Shown here: positions 43,904 to 53,051 of the stretch, one piece after another
Layout of the letters: each line of letters opens with the position of its first letter
How positions within the stretch are numbered: the first letter of the stretch is position 1
Origin: Anthropogastromicrobium sp050944455
GTDB taxonomy: Bacteria > Bacillota > Clostridia > Lachnospirales > Lachnospiraceae
Reading direction: 5' to 3'
Assembly (NCBI GenBank): GCA_050944455.1
Contig: JBMNRC010000004.1
Span: 72,226-136,225 of the forward strand
Length of the DNA stretch: 64,000 nt
Notes under the pieces: generated by a model
Databases searched by the model: none
Told to the model about the DNA's origin: nothing
What the model saw: the letters and a program-made list of their open reading frames with translations, nothing else
Translations under genes and position numbers: made by a program

Positions 43904-44617
43904 ATGGGAAAATACAAAGCTGTGCTCTGGGATATCGACAATACTCTCCTGAGCTTCGATGCCTCCGAAACCGCGGCGCTGGCCAGAGGATTCCGGGATT
44001 TCGGGTTCGGGGAACTCACCCCGCAGATGCTGGAGCACTACAAAATCATCAACCGGCGGCACTGGGAAGCGCTGGAACGCGGCGAGATGAACAAGGAAGA
44101 GGTGCTGGTGGGCCGGTATGTCGAGTTCTTCACGAAGGAGAACCTGGATGTCTCCAAAGCGCGGGCGTTCAATGACGAGTACCAGAGAAATCTCGGCGAC
44201 ACGATTGTTTTCGAGGATTACGCGCAGGAACTGGTGAGCGGGCTGAAAGGGAAGGTACTGCAGTTTGTGTGTTCCAACGGGACACGGACCGCGCAGGAAA
44301 GAAAGCTGAAAAATTCCGGCCTGGACAGGCTGTTTGACGCGGTTTTCATTTCGGAAACGCTGGGATACGAGAAACCGATGCCGGGTTTTTACGACCGCAT
44401 GTTCGAACTGCTGGAGAAAGAAGGAATACGGGTTTCACGCGGCGAATGCCTGATGGTCGGCGATTCCCTGACCAGCGACATGCGGGGCGGGAACAATGCC
44501 GGGATCGACGACTGCTGGTTCAATCCATCAGGCGCGCCGAACACGACCGAAGTGAAAATACAGTATGAAATCAGAAGCCTGCGGGAAGTTCCCGGCATTC
44601 TGGGGATCAGACTCTGA
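43904..44617 (+). CDS. HAD-superfamily hydrolase, YjjG-type (noncanonical pyrimidine nucleotidase family)
   Basis: The 237-residue phosphatase has motif I LWDIDNTLLSF (nucleophile and acid/base Asp), motif II VCSNGT, motif III Lys in GYEKPMPGFY and motif IV MVGDSLTSDMRGG. This matches the YjjG/YfnB subfamily, which dephosphorylates nucleoside monophosphates including abnormal pyrimidines. In this locus it could equally act on a sugar phosphate; the sequence does not decide. AAAGGATGG precedes the ATG. Confidence 0.85.
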   Translation: MGKYKAVLWDIDNTLLSFDASETAALARGFRDFGFGELTPQMLEHYKIINRRHWEALERGEMNKEEVLVGRYVEFFTKENLDVSKARAFNDEYQRNLGDTIVFEDYAQELVSGLKGKVLQFVCSNGTRTAQERKLKNSGLDRLFDAVFISETLGYEKPMPGFYDRMFELLEKEGIRVSRGECLMVGDSLTSDMRGGNNAGIDDCWFNPSGAPNTTEVKIQYEIRSLREVPGILGIRL

Positions 44618-44742
44618 GCGTTCCCTTTCGCTGTCTGTTTTCCGGAGCAGTCAGATCTTTGCGCCTGATGAACCTGGTTTCCCCGGCGCTGCCGTCCGGA
44701 CAGCCTGCCGTGGGACAGCATGAGATGAATCGGTGAGTGTGT

Positions 44743-45480
44743 ATGTATACCCTGGTAATTCTTGACGATGAATCCAAAATCGCGGAGGGGATCGCGAATC
44801 TTTTCCCCTGGGAACAGATCGGCTTTAAGCCGGTCGGTTTTTCCGATCCCGAAAAAATGCTCCGCTACTGTGATTCCTTTCCTGTGGACTGCGTTATGAC
44901 GGACATCGAGATGCCGGGCACGGATGGGATGGAAATCCTGAGACGGATGAACCGGAAGGGAATCCCTGTGGTGCTGATCAGCAGCCACACGAACTATGAG
45001 TATTTCCGCTCCGCCATCCGGTACCACGCGGAGGATTACCTGCTCAAGCCGCTGAAAGCCAGCGACATCCTGTCTGTGTTCGGGAAACTGAAAGCCGGAC
45101 TGGACGCAAAGAACCATGTGGAGGAAGAAGCCCCGCCGTCCTACTATGAAAAGATCCTGGAGGACGTCCGGGAGTATATCCGGGGAAACTACCAGGAAGC
45201 CTCGCTGGAGGAAGCGGCCGTGAAAGTCAGCCTTTCCCCGGCTTACCTTTCCCGGCTGCTCAGGGAAAAGTTCCAGACGGGCTTCGCGGAGGAACTGCAG
45301 CGCGTCAGAATGGAGAAAGCCTGCGCGCTGATCCGGGACGGTAAAAATAAAATGTATGACATCGCGGGACTTGCCGGGTACGACAATCCGAAAAGCTTTT
45401 CCCGGGCTTTCAAGGCGTATACCGGCGTCACGCCGATGGAATACCGCAACGGAAAACGGCCTGAGAAGAAAGAAGAGTGA
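44743..45480 (+). CDS. YesN-type response regulator, receiver plus AraC domain
   Basis: A DNA-binding regulator of 245 residues. The receiver domain (1-120) has the acidic pair D8-D9, phospho-acceptor D54 in MTDIEMPG and the switch Lys in YLLKPL. The C-terminal AraC-type double helix-turn-helix spans about residues 140-238, with LEEAAVKVSLSPAYLSRLLRE and the second helix-turn-helix ending in GVTPMEYR. ATG 44743 is preferred to GTG 44737 because of GGTGAG seven bases before. It overlaps its kinase by four bases and probably controls the transporter that follows. Confidence 0.93.
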   Translation: MYTLVILDDESKIAEGIANLFPWEQIGFKPVGFSDPEKMLRYCDSFPVDCVMTDIEMPGTDGMEILRRMNRKGIPVVLISSHTNYEYFRSAIRYHAEDYLLKPLKASDILSVFGKLKAGLDAKNHVEEEAPPSYYEKILEDVREYIRGNYQEASLEEAAVKVSLSPAYLSRLLREKFQTGFAEELQRVRMEKACALIRDGKNKMYDIAGLAGYDNPKSFSRAFKAYTGVTPMEYRNGKRPEKKEE

Positions 45481-47345
45481 CGGAAGTGCAGAAAAAATTT
45501 TTCTACCGCCGCTTTGTCCGCTATTTTGCGGCCTTCATGCTTCCGGTGGTCATCGTGCTGGTGATCATGGCCGGAATCTGGAATGCCAGGATTTCGGACC
45601 AGCTGTCCGATGAAGGGTCGAGAATCCTGACTTCCGCTGATCTCACAGTCGAGCAGTCGCTCTCCAACATCGCGCAGCAGAACGGACAGCTGACCAACAC
45701 GCCTTACATGCTGCTGTCCCTGAAGAGCATCCTGAGCGAGAGCCATGACCTGACCTACACGGATTCGGTCAACATGAGGTTTATCAATTCCATGCTGCGC
45801 TCCGCCGTCAGGACATATTCCTACGTTCTCTCGATTTATCTGTATCTGGACGGATATGACCGGTATTACACTTCAGATACCAATATCGTGGATCTGGACC
45901 GGGAAAACACGGACTGGTGGAAGTTTTACCAGACAATGCCGGAGGATGCCGAAACGCAGATTTTTTTCTCCACTGTGGACCGGTACGGAAAGGAGAGCGA
46001 CGAGCTGATCGTTATCCAGCGGCTTCTAATCCAGGATGGATGCGTGGTGATGAGGATTGACGCGAACACTTTCCGCGGGCTGCTGGACGATTCCCTCGGA
46101 GGAGAAGACCGTTCCATCCTGTACCTGAACATGGACGGTGAACTGCTGTTGGCGTGGAACGACAGCGGAAATGCGGCAGCAGCGTTTTCAGATCAGACGG
46201 AAGGAGCAAAACAGGCGCTGTCCCTGTCCGGAGACACCGCCGAAGGCGCGTGGATTGACCTTGGTGAGGGAAGCTATCTCGTACATCAGCTTGCCGACAG
46301 CGATTACGGTATCCGCATTTTTTCCCTGATTCCCGAGGAGAGAAAAAACAGTGAGCTGATAGCCATGGTTCTGCCGCTGCTCCTTGTTTTTCTGGCCGGT
46401 ACGGCGGCTGTTGTTCTGATATCCTGGGTCACCACCAGAAGGAGCTTTTCGTATCTGAACAGCCTGGTCGATCTGCTGTCCGACGCGGAGAAAGGAATCT
46501 ATCCCGGGGAAACGCCTGATCCGGTGAGGGAGCCCACCGATGAGTATTCGCTCATCATGAACAACATTCTTTACCTCTATCTGAAAAATGAGAAGCTCAA
46601 CGCTGACCTGACGGAGAAGGAGCATGAGAGGGAGACCGCGCAGCTCTCTGCGCTGCAGGCCCAGATCAATCCGCATTTTCTCTTCAATACGCTTCAGACG
46701 ATCCAGGCGGAGGCGGCGCTCTCCACCCCGGAGTCTTCCGTGGAAGTCCGAAGGCTCACACAGTCGCTGGCCGATATCCTGAAATACTCGCTGGCCGATC
46801 CGATGAAGACGATTCCGCTGTCGGAAGAAATCTCCTATCTGAAAAGATACGTTGCAATCCAGAAATCCAGGTTCGGCGACAAGTTTATCATCTATTACGA
46901 GGTAGATGAAAATCTGATGGACTTTCCGGTATTCCGTCTGATGCTCCAGCCGCTGATCGAGAACAGTATTCTGCACGGCGTGCGCTATCGGAAGGACAGA
47001 GGCCACATCAAACTGACGGCGTTTTCCAGAAAAGGACGTGTCGTATTCCGGGTTGTCGACGACGGCGTCGGTATGGACAGGGAACGCCTGACAGCGCTGA
47101 AGGAATCCATCAATCATTTCGATGTGCATAACGTCGGGCTGGCCAATGTCAACTGCCGGCTGAAACTCTATTACGGAGATGAGGCCGGGCTGAAAATCCG
47201 AAGCAGGGAAGGCCGGGGAACCGTGGTGGAGTTTTCCATTCCTGAAGACTGGCATCCGGATGCCGACTATGCGGAGAAGGCAGCGGAAGAGGATTCTCTG
47301 AAAGAGGATACAGCGAAAGGGAATCCCGCGGTTCAGAAACCGTGA
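45477..47345 (+). CDS. YesM-type sensor histidine kinase
   Basis: A membrane sensor of 622 residues. Two membrane segments (about 15-34 and 295-317) enclose an extracellular Cache-like sensor region. A HAMP-like linker follows, then the His_kinase domain with phospho-acceptor H400 in INPHFLFNTL. The ATPase domain has the N-box LIENSILHGV, DDGVGM, and VGLANVNCRLKLYYG. The start is GTG 45477 overlapping the regulator stop (GTGA). All catalytic motifs are intact. It probably senses a glycan or a loaded binding protein outside the cell (inference from the YesM family). Confidence 0.93.
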   Translation: MTEVQKKFFYRRFVRYFAAFMLPVVIVLVIMAGIWNARISDQLSDEGSRILTSADLTVEQSLSNIAQQNGQLTNTPYMLLSLKSILSESHDLTYTDSVNMRFINSMLRSAVRTYSYVLSIYLYLDGYDRYYTSDTNIVDLDRENTDWWKFYQTMPEDAETQIFFSTVDRYGKESDELIVIQRLLIQDGCVVMRIDANTFRGLLDDSLGGEDRSILYLNMDGELLLAWNDSGNAAAAFSDQTEGAKQALSLSGDTAEGAWIDLGEGSYLVHQLADSDYGIRIFSLIPEERKNSELIAMVLPLLLVFLAGTAAVVLISWVTTRRSFSYLNSLVDLLSDAEKGIYPGETPDPVREPTDEYSLIMNNILYLYLKNEKLNADLTEKEHERETAQLSALQAQINPHFLFNTLQTIQAEAALSTPESSVEVRRLTQSLADILKYSLADPMKTIPLSEEISYLKRYVAIQKSRFGDKFIIYYEVDENLMDFPVFRLMLQPLIENSILHGVRYRKDRGHIKLTAFSRKGRVVFRVVDDGVGMDRERLTALKESINHFDVHNVGLANVNCRLKLYYGDEAGLKIRSREGRGTVVEFSIPEDWHPDADYAEKAAEEDSLKEDTAKGNPAVQKP

Positions 47346-47546
47346 GGGAATGGAATTCAATAGGGTACGTTCTGGCTGCAATACCTGCCGGAACTCGCAG
47401 ATGCCGGGCATTGAAGCTGAAGGACAGCACGGCCGCGGAAGCGGATCTGAAAAAGGCGGAAAAATCAGGGAAAATCAAAATCCGCAACCTTTTTACAAAA
47501 TCAGTTGCCCAAAATCATTATCAGGAAAAAATCTGTGGAAAAGTCA

Positions 47547-47580
47547 AAACCGCACTGCTCACGGGCAGCGCGGTTTTTTT
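47547..47580 (+). terminator. terminator between kinase and binding-protein gene
   Basis: AAACCGC-A-CTGC pairs with GCAG-C-GCGGTTT, then a T-run to 47580. The gap 47346-47666 holds no gene. An extended -10 box (TGCTATATT, 47580-47588) right after the T-run may start the binding-protein transcript, but no -35 box is visible. Confidence 0.8.
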
Positions 47581-47666
47581 GCTATATTGAAAGCAAAGAA
47601 AGCAGAGCGTGTGAGAGTTCCGGCGGACGGAACAGCTGCGCTCTGAATCAAAGGAGGATAACCGCA

Positions 47667-48998
47667 ATGAAAAAACTTTTATCGGGAATTCTGATGACCG
47701 CGGCCGCACTGTCGATGGCAGTGACGCCTGTGATGGCCGAGGAAACCACGGAGGAAGCCGGGGATACCGTGGATCTCAGCTCGCTCGGCGACATTACCCT
47801 TCGCTTTGCCTGGTGGGGCGGCGACGCCCGCAATGAGGCGACTATGGAAGTCATCGACCAGTTCATGGAACTGTATCCGAACATCACGATCGAGGGCGAG
47901 TACGGCAGCTCCGACGGATATCATGACAAGCTCGCGACGCAGCTTGCCTCCGGAACCGCGGCTGACATCGTTCAGGTAGATCCGGAAACATTCCCGACCT
48001 ATATCAGCGTCAACCCGGACTATTTTGTCAATCTCGATGATTATGACATTGACATGTCCGATTTTTCTGAGGAATATATCCACCAGAGCATCAACGGATA
48101 TTATGACGGAAAACAGCTTGGACTTCCGACCGGAATTGCCGGCCCGGCAATCCTCGTCAACCAGGACCTGGCCGATGAGATCGGCATCGATATGAGCAAG
48201 GAGGACATCACCTGGGAGGACTGGATCGAGTATGGCAAGAAGGTCCATGAGTATGACGACTCCCTGTACCTGTTCTGCACCAACAAGGAGATGATCCAGC
48301 AGGTGCTGGTCAACACCTACTGCAAGCAGCTGATCGGTGGGACGATCTTCCAGGATGGCAAGCTTGCCCTCACCGAAGAACAGCTCACCGAGGTGCTGAC
48401 CTATGTCTAGGAGCTTTACGATTCCAACACCGTTGCCCCGGCGTCCTACCAGGCATCCTATGTCGGCGACGATATCCAGTCCGACGCGAACTGGATCGCA
48501 GGCAAGTATGTTGCTGAGCTCTGCTGGATCTCGACCGTAGATGTGGTTGTCGCGGCGAATCCGGATCCCAATTACACGGTCGGCACTCTTCCTCTGATCG
48601 AAGACGCACAGAACGGCGGATGGGCATCCAACACTCCGCAGGTCCTGGCCATCACCTCCACCTGCGAGTATCCGGAAGCGGCAGCGGCGTTCCTGGACTA
48701 CTTCTTCAACGATGAGACCGCTCAGGAAACTCTCGGCGCAACCCGCTCCGTACCGCCGACAGAGTCCGCGAGACAGATTGCCACCGAGACCGGCGCTCTG
48801 ACGGAGATTGTCAGTGAGGCAGCCGATATCGCCCTGTCCTACAACGGAACCCCGAATGACGGCATCACCGGATCCGAGGAATACAGAACAATCATGAGCG
48901 ACGCGGTTGAGCAGATCGGCTTCGGTCAGGGAACACCGGAAGAAGTCGCGGCTGACACCATCGAACAGCTGAAGGATCTCGAAACAGACGAGTCCTGA
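47667..48998 (+). pseudogene. CUT1 sugar ABC transporter substrate-binding protein with an in-frame TAG
   Basis: The full frame would encode a family 1 extracellular solute-binding protein of about 443 residues. A signal peptide ends near TPVMA-EETTEE; there is no lipobox Cys. The core has LRFAWWGGDARNEATMEV and QLASGTAADIVQVD. At codon 248 (48408-48410) TAG interrupts it, after EVLTYV; ELYDSNTVAPASYQ follows in the same frame and the rest is intact to TGA 48998. The original codon was probably CAG, AAG or GAG. AAGGAGG precedes the ATG. Either the gene is inactivated, the base is wrong, or TAG is read through. Confidence 0.85.
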
Positions 48999-49135
48999 TC
49001 TGCCGGATACCGGCACAGCACAGATTATCTGACAGACAGCCGCGCAAAGCGGCCAGGCTGCCGGACGCCCGCAGAGCACGCAGTAGAGAAATGTGCGGAA
49101 TGTGCTGCGCTGACCGCAGGATAACGGATTTAAGA

Positions 49136-49163
49136 GAGCCCGGCCGGCCATCTGGCCGGGCTC
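49136..49163 (+). other. hairpin between binding protein and first permease
   Basis: GAGCCCGGCC, eight-base loop, GGCCGGGCTC, followed by AAAATTTG and not by a T-run. Such hairpins often stabilise the binding-protein mRNA against 3' exonucleases. Confidence 0.6.
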
Positions 49164-49182
49164 AAAATTTGAAGGAGGAATT

Positions 49183-50112
49183 ATGGCATCTCAGAGCACA
49201 GCGGCTGCCAGACCCGTGAAGCCGAAGAAAAGGAGAAGGTATACCAGGCGGGATTACCAGGCGTTTCTCTATCTGATCCCCTGGCTCGCGGGGCTGATTA
49301 TCCTGCAGCTGTATCCGTTTGTTTCTTCGTTTATCTATTCATTCTGTGACTACACCATCGGCGGAACGCTGAATTTCATCGGCCTGAAGAATTACGTCCA
49401 GCTGTTTACCAAGGAGCGCTATTTTATGACGTCCCTCCGGGTAACGCTGCTTTTCGGCCTGTACGTCGTTCCGGGAAAGGTTATCCTGGCTCTGCTCATC
49501 GCCATGTTCCTGAACAGGGATATCAAAGGAATCAACCTGATCCGCACGCTCTACTACATCCCCTCCCTGTTCGGCGGAAGCGTCGCGATCGCCACGCTGT
49601 GGCGCCTGCTTTTCATGGACAACGGAGTCATCAACTCGTTCCTTGCTTTCTTCGGCGTCACCAACGTCCATTTTCTCGGGGATACAAAGCTTGCGCTTCC
49701 CACGATCTGCGCGCTGGAAGTCTGGCAGTTCGGCTCCTCCATGGTGCTGTTCCTCGCGGCTTTAAAGAATGTTCCCAAGTCGCTGTATGAGGCGGCGGAG
49801 ATTGACGGGGCAGGCTACTGGGCACGCTTCTGGCACATCACGATGCCGCAGATTTCCCCGATCATGTTCTTCACCATTCTGAACCAGACCATTCAGGAAC
49901 TCCAGAACTACACCTCGCCGGCAGTCATCACCAACGGCGGCCCGCTGCATTCCACCTACGTGCTCGGCATGATGCTTTACGACCAGGGCTTCGCGTATTT
50001 CAAAATGGGCTACGCGAGCGCAATCTCCTGGGTGGAATTCATCATCATCTTTATCCTCACCCTGATCCTCTTCGGGACATCGAAGTTCTGGGTGCACTAC
50101 GCGGATGAGTAA
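49183..50112 (+). CDS. CUT1 sugar ABC transporter permease (MalF/UgpA type)
   Basis: A membrane subunit of 309 residues with a basic N-terminus and six predicted helices; LYLIPWLAGLIILQLYPFV is the first. The EAA loop that contacts the ATPase is visible as EAAEIDGAGYWARFWHITMP at about residues 203-222. It belongs to the set binding protein - permease - permease; no ATPase gene is nearby. GAAGGAGG precedes the ATG. It is intact although its binding-protein gene is interrupted. Confidence 0.92.
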   Translation: MASQSTAAARPVKPKKRRRYTRRDYQAFLYLIPWLAGLIILQLYPFVSSFIYSFCDYTIGGTLNFIGLKNYVQLFTKERYFMTSLRVTLLFGLYVVPGKVILALLIAMFLNRDIKGINLIRTLYYIPSLFGGSVAIATLWRLLFMDNGVINSFLAFFGVTNVHFLGDTKLALPTICALEVWQFGSSMVLFLAALKNVPKSLYEAAEIDGAGYWARFWHITMPQISPIMFFTILNQTIQELQNYTSPAVITNGGPLHSTYVLGMMLYDQGFAYFKMGYASAISWVEFIIIFILTLILFGTSKFWVHYADE

Positions 50113-50125
50113 GGAGGAGAGCGAA

Positions 50126-50986
50126 ATGGCTGCGCAGAAAACGAAAAAGTGGAAGAAAAAGGGCGGACGCCCTGTCGACTATATCATTATCGCCATCATC
50201 GGCCTGATCCTGCTGTATCCGATTATCTACATGGTCTTTGCCTCCTTCAAGACGAACGATGAGATTTTCGGCTCCGTCAGGCTGCTGCCGAAGGAATGGC
50301 ACCCGGAGAACTACGTGGAAGGCTGGAAAGGCAGCGGAAGAGTGACCTACACGAGATTCTTCATCAATACCTTTGTGCTGGTCATTCCGACGACGCTGCT
50401 CACGGTTTTTTCGGCGACGCTCACTGCGTACGCCTTTGCCCGGTTCAAATTCCCGGGCAGGGGATTCCTGATGACCATCCTGATCGGCATGATGATGCTG
50501 CCGAACTCCGTCGTCATCATTCCCCGGTACATGCTGTACAACAGGTTCCACTGGGTGGACACCTACCTGCCGTTCTACATTCCGGCGCTCTTGTGCACGA
50601 ATTCCTTCTTCCCGTACATGCTGATCCAGTTTTTGCGCGGGATTCCGAAGGATCTCGACGAGTCGGCCTGGATCGACGGCTGCGGAACCTGGACAACCCT
50701 CACGAGGATCATCCTGCCGCTGATGAAGCCGGCGCTGTTCTCGGCAGGACTGTTCCAGTTCCTGTGGACCTATAACGACTACTTTGATTCCCTGATTTTC
50801 ATCAACACCGTCAAGAAGTATCCGATTTCGCTGGCGGTGAGAATGTCGCTGGACGCCGAGTCGGTAGTGCAGTGGGGCAAGGTCATGGCGATGGCGACAG
50901 TTGCCGTCATCCCGGTCATGGTCCTGTTCTTCGCGTGCCAGAAATACTTTGTCGAAGGCATTGCGACAAGCGGGCTCAAAGGATAA
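50126..50986 (+). CDS. CUT1 sugar ABC transporter permease (MalG/UgpE type)
   Basis: The second membrane subunit (286 residues) pairs with the preceding permease. The first helix is DYIIIAIIGLILLYPIIYMV, and the EAA loop reads ESAWIDGCGTWTTLTRIILP around residues 178-197. ATG 50126 lies after AAGGAGGAG; an ATG 21 bases upstream overlaps the previous gene and has no ribosome-binding site. The pair resembles oligosaccharide importers. Confidence 0.92.
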   Translation: MAAQKTKKWKKKGGRPVDYIIIAIIGLILLYPIIYMVFASFKTNDEIFGSVRLLPKEWHPENYVEGWKGSGRVTYTRFFINTFVLVIPTTLLTVFSATLTAYAFARFKFPGRGFLMTILIGMMMLPNSVVIIPRYMLYNRFHWVDTYLPFYIPALLCTNSFFPYMLIQFLRGIPKDLDESAWIDGCGTWTTLTRIILPLMKPALFSAGLFQFLWTYNDYFDSLIFINTVKKYPISLAVRMSLDAESVVQWGKVMAMATVAVIPVMVLFFACQKYFVEGIATSGLKG

Positions 50987-51050
50987 GATAAACCGTAACC
51001 GGGACAGGATTTATCGCGGCGGCGAAGTCGGGCATTGATACGGTTTTATC

Positions 51051-51083
51051 AGCGGGGGCTGCCATCCGGCGGCTCCCGCTTTT
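51051..51083 (+). terminator. terminator after the first transporter
   Basis: AGCGGG-GGCTGCC and GGCGGCT-CCCGCT pair imperfectly and are followed by TTT. The gap 50987-51279 contains no other recognised feature. Confidence 0.65.
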
Positions 51084-51279
51084 CAGTTTATCTGGCGCGG
51101 TTTTACAGCCCGGTGCGTAAAGGCTGTTCTGACAGCATGAATCAATTGAATAAATGCAGTTTCGGGTTCAGTGACAGGAGTGCGGAGAGAGACAGGCGTA
51201 TAACGGATCTGCGCAGTTTTGCCGAACTGGCAGATCAGGCATGGGAAAGAAGGATTATTTTCAGGAAGGGGAGGAGAAA

Positions 51280-52269
51280 ATGATTTTCCAGAATATTGAT
51301 TTCCATAATGTTTCAGAGCTGATCGAAACCGAAAAAGGCCGGCTCATCTCGCGTTTCCCGAAAAGTCTGACTGCGCGGCTGGATGAAGGATCGGAACGCT
51401 CAGCCCGCTACGCTTCCGGCGTGGAACTGCGGTTTAAGATGAACGGAGACCGCGCGGTGCTGAAGCTTCGGGCAGATCCCGCGGCGGAAGCGCAGACGCT
51501 GTATCTCTACTACGGTGACTTTCAGGGAGGATGGCAGTATTCGGCCAAGACCATTGGCACGAAGGAGACGGACATTGAGATCGGCCTTCCGCAGAACATC
51601 CGTTATCTGAGGGAACTGGCCCGAAAAGGCCATGCTGCCTTCCAGCCGGATGTTGTGCGGGTGCTTCTTCCCTACGGCACCTGCTATTTTCTCGGCGCGG
51701 AAGGGGATATTGAGGCGCCGGGCCCTCAGGACAGCCCGAAGAAAACTTACCTTGCCTATGGCTCATCCATCACGCACGGGAGCCTGGCACTGGCGCCTCC
51801 CTACACTTACACGGCCCGCATCGCCCGCCGTTTCCATTGCGATTACCTAAATTTCGGGACGGCCGGATGCTGCCACGCGGAGAAAGCGATGGCAGAGTAC
51901 ATCGTCAGCCGGAAAGACTGGGATTTTGCCTCCGCAGAACTGGGCATCAACATGCTGCGCGGATTTTCAGAGAGTGAATTTGCGGGTCGCGTGGAAGAGT
52001 TCCTGCGGATTCTGAACAGCGATCCACGACCCGTGTTTGTCACTGACATTTTCGGCTTCAGTGATCCGGAAGGGCAGGAGAAAGCCATGCGGTTCAGAAA
52101 AATTGTGAGAGACCTGGCGGCGCGGTACGATCATCTGGTCTATACGTGCGGCCTGGATCTGCTGAACGATCCTTACTGTATTTCAGCCGACCTGACCCAT
52201 CCGGCTCTCGAAGGCGTGGAACAGATTGCGGAGAGATGGTCAGAACTGATGGAGAGATACCTGATGTAA
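51280..52269 (+). CDS. SGNH/GDSL hydrolase, putative carbohydrate esterase
   Basis: The 329-residue enzyme has an N-terminal beta-rich domain (about residues 1-145) like that of two-domain carbohydrate esterases, and a C-terminal SGNH domain. The nucleophile is expected at S163 in AYGSSITHG, the oxyanion Gly in FGTAGCC, and the D304-x2-H307 pair in DLTHP. No signal peptide is present, so it should act on imported material, for example removing acetyl groups from sugars (inference). ATG 51280 with GGGGAGGAG is preferred to an ATG 39 bases upstream. It converges with the minus-strand regulator, only eight bases apart. Confidence 0.82.
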   Translation: MIFQNIDFHNVSELIETEKGRLISRFPKSLTARLDEGSERSARYASGVELRFKMNGDRAVLKLRADPAAEAQTLYLYYGDFQGGWQYSAKTIGTKETDIEIGLPQNIRYLRELARKGHAAFQPDVVRVLLPYGTCYFLGAEGDIEAPGPQDSPKKTYLAYGSSITHGSLALAPPYTYTARIARRFHCDYLNFGTAGCCHAEKAMAEYIVSRKDWDFASAELGINMLRGFSESEFAGRVEEFLRILNSDPRPVFVTDIFGFSDPEGQEKAMRFRKIVRDLAARYDHLVYTCGLDLLNDPYCISADLTHPALEGVEQIAERWSELMERYLM

Positions 52270-52277
52270 TGCTAAAT

Positions 52278-53051
52278 TCAGACTGTTCCGTATTTTTCCC
52301 GAAACTCTCCAGGCGTACATCCGAGGCGTTTCTGGAAGGCACTGTACAGCCGCCGTTCGTTGCTGTATCCGGTCAGCCTGGCAATCTCGGAAATCGGGAG
52401 CCCGGGCTGGTTGAGCAGCAGAGCGGCGGCTTTTTTCAGCCTGGCCTGGTCCAGCAGATAGGACAGGTTGCGCCCGGTGTATTTGTTCAGAAGAGTCGAG
52501 AGATATCCGGGACTCAGCATGAATTTTTCAGCAAGCGTCTGCAGTGTTATCTCCAGGGAACAGTTTTCATTCAGGTATTTCATCACCTTCTGCAGCGATT
52601 TCGGGGCGTCCTTCGGCATTGCGGGCGCGAAAAAGGGAAGATCCGGGAGCTCCATTTCACTGGCCGCGCCGTTCCTGCTCTCCGGAAGAGTCTGCCATAT
52701 TCTGATAACGTCCTGTTTCAGGGCGTCGGAATCGATCGGTTTGAGCAGATAATCGCAGACATTCAGGCGGATTGCCTGCCTCGCGTAGTCGAAGCTGTTG
52801 TATCCGGAAATGATGATGCAGGGAATCTGCCGGTCCAGTTTGCGGAAATGCCCGATCATCGTCAGCCCGTCCATGTCATTCATGCGGATATCCGTGCAGA
52901 TCAGGTCCAGCGGGATGTTGCAGTAATTTTCCCAGGCCGACCTGCCGTCGGACGCGGTATAAACGGTCACGGAGATACCTTCGATCGCTTTCAGAAGAGC
53001 AGTGATTCCCCTGGAGATCGTAGGCTCGTCCTCTACCACAAGAATATTCAT
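52278..53051 (-). CDS. YesN-type response regulator, receiver plus AraC domain
   Basis: The 257-residue regulator has receiver residues D8, phospho-acceptor D54 in CTDIRMNDMDG and Lys in YLLKPID. An AraC-type domain from about residue 150 contains ITLQTLAEKFMLSPGYLSTLL and a second helix-turn-helix ending GCTPGEFREKYG. Its ATG overlaps the kinase stop (ATGA). It is divergent from the second transporter set and presumably activates it. The regulator itself is intact although its kinase is not. Confidence 0.93.
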   Translation of the reverse strand: MNILVVEDEPTISRGITALLKAIEGISVTVYTASDGRSAWENYCNIPLDLICTDIRMNDMDGLTMIGHFRKLDRQIPCIIISGYNSFDYARQAIRLNVCDYLLKPIDSDALKQDVIRIWQTLPESRNGAASEMELPDLPFFAPAMPKDAPKSLQKVMKYLNENCSLEITLQTLAEKFMLSPGYLSTLLNKYTGRNLSYLLDQARLKKAAALLLNQPGLPISEIARLTGYSNERRLYSAFQKRLGCTPGEFREKYGTV

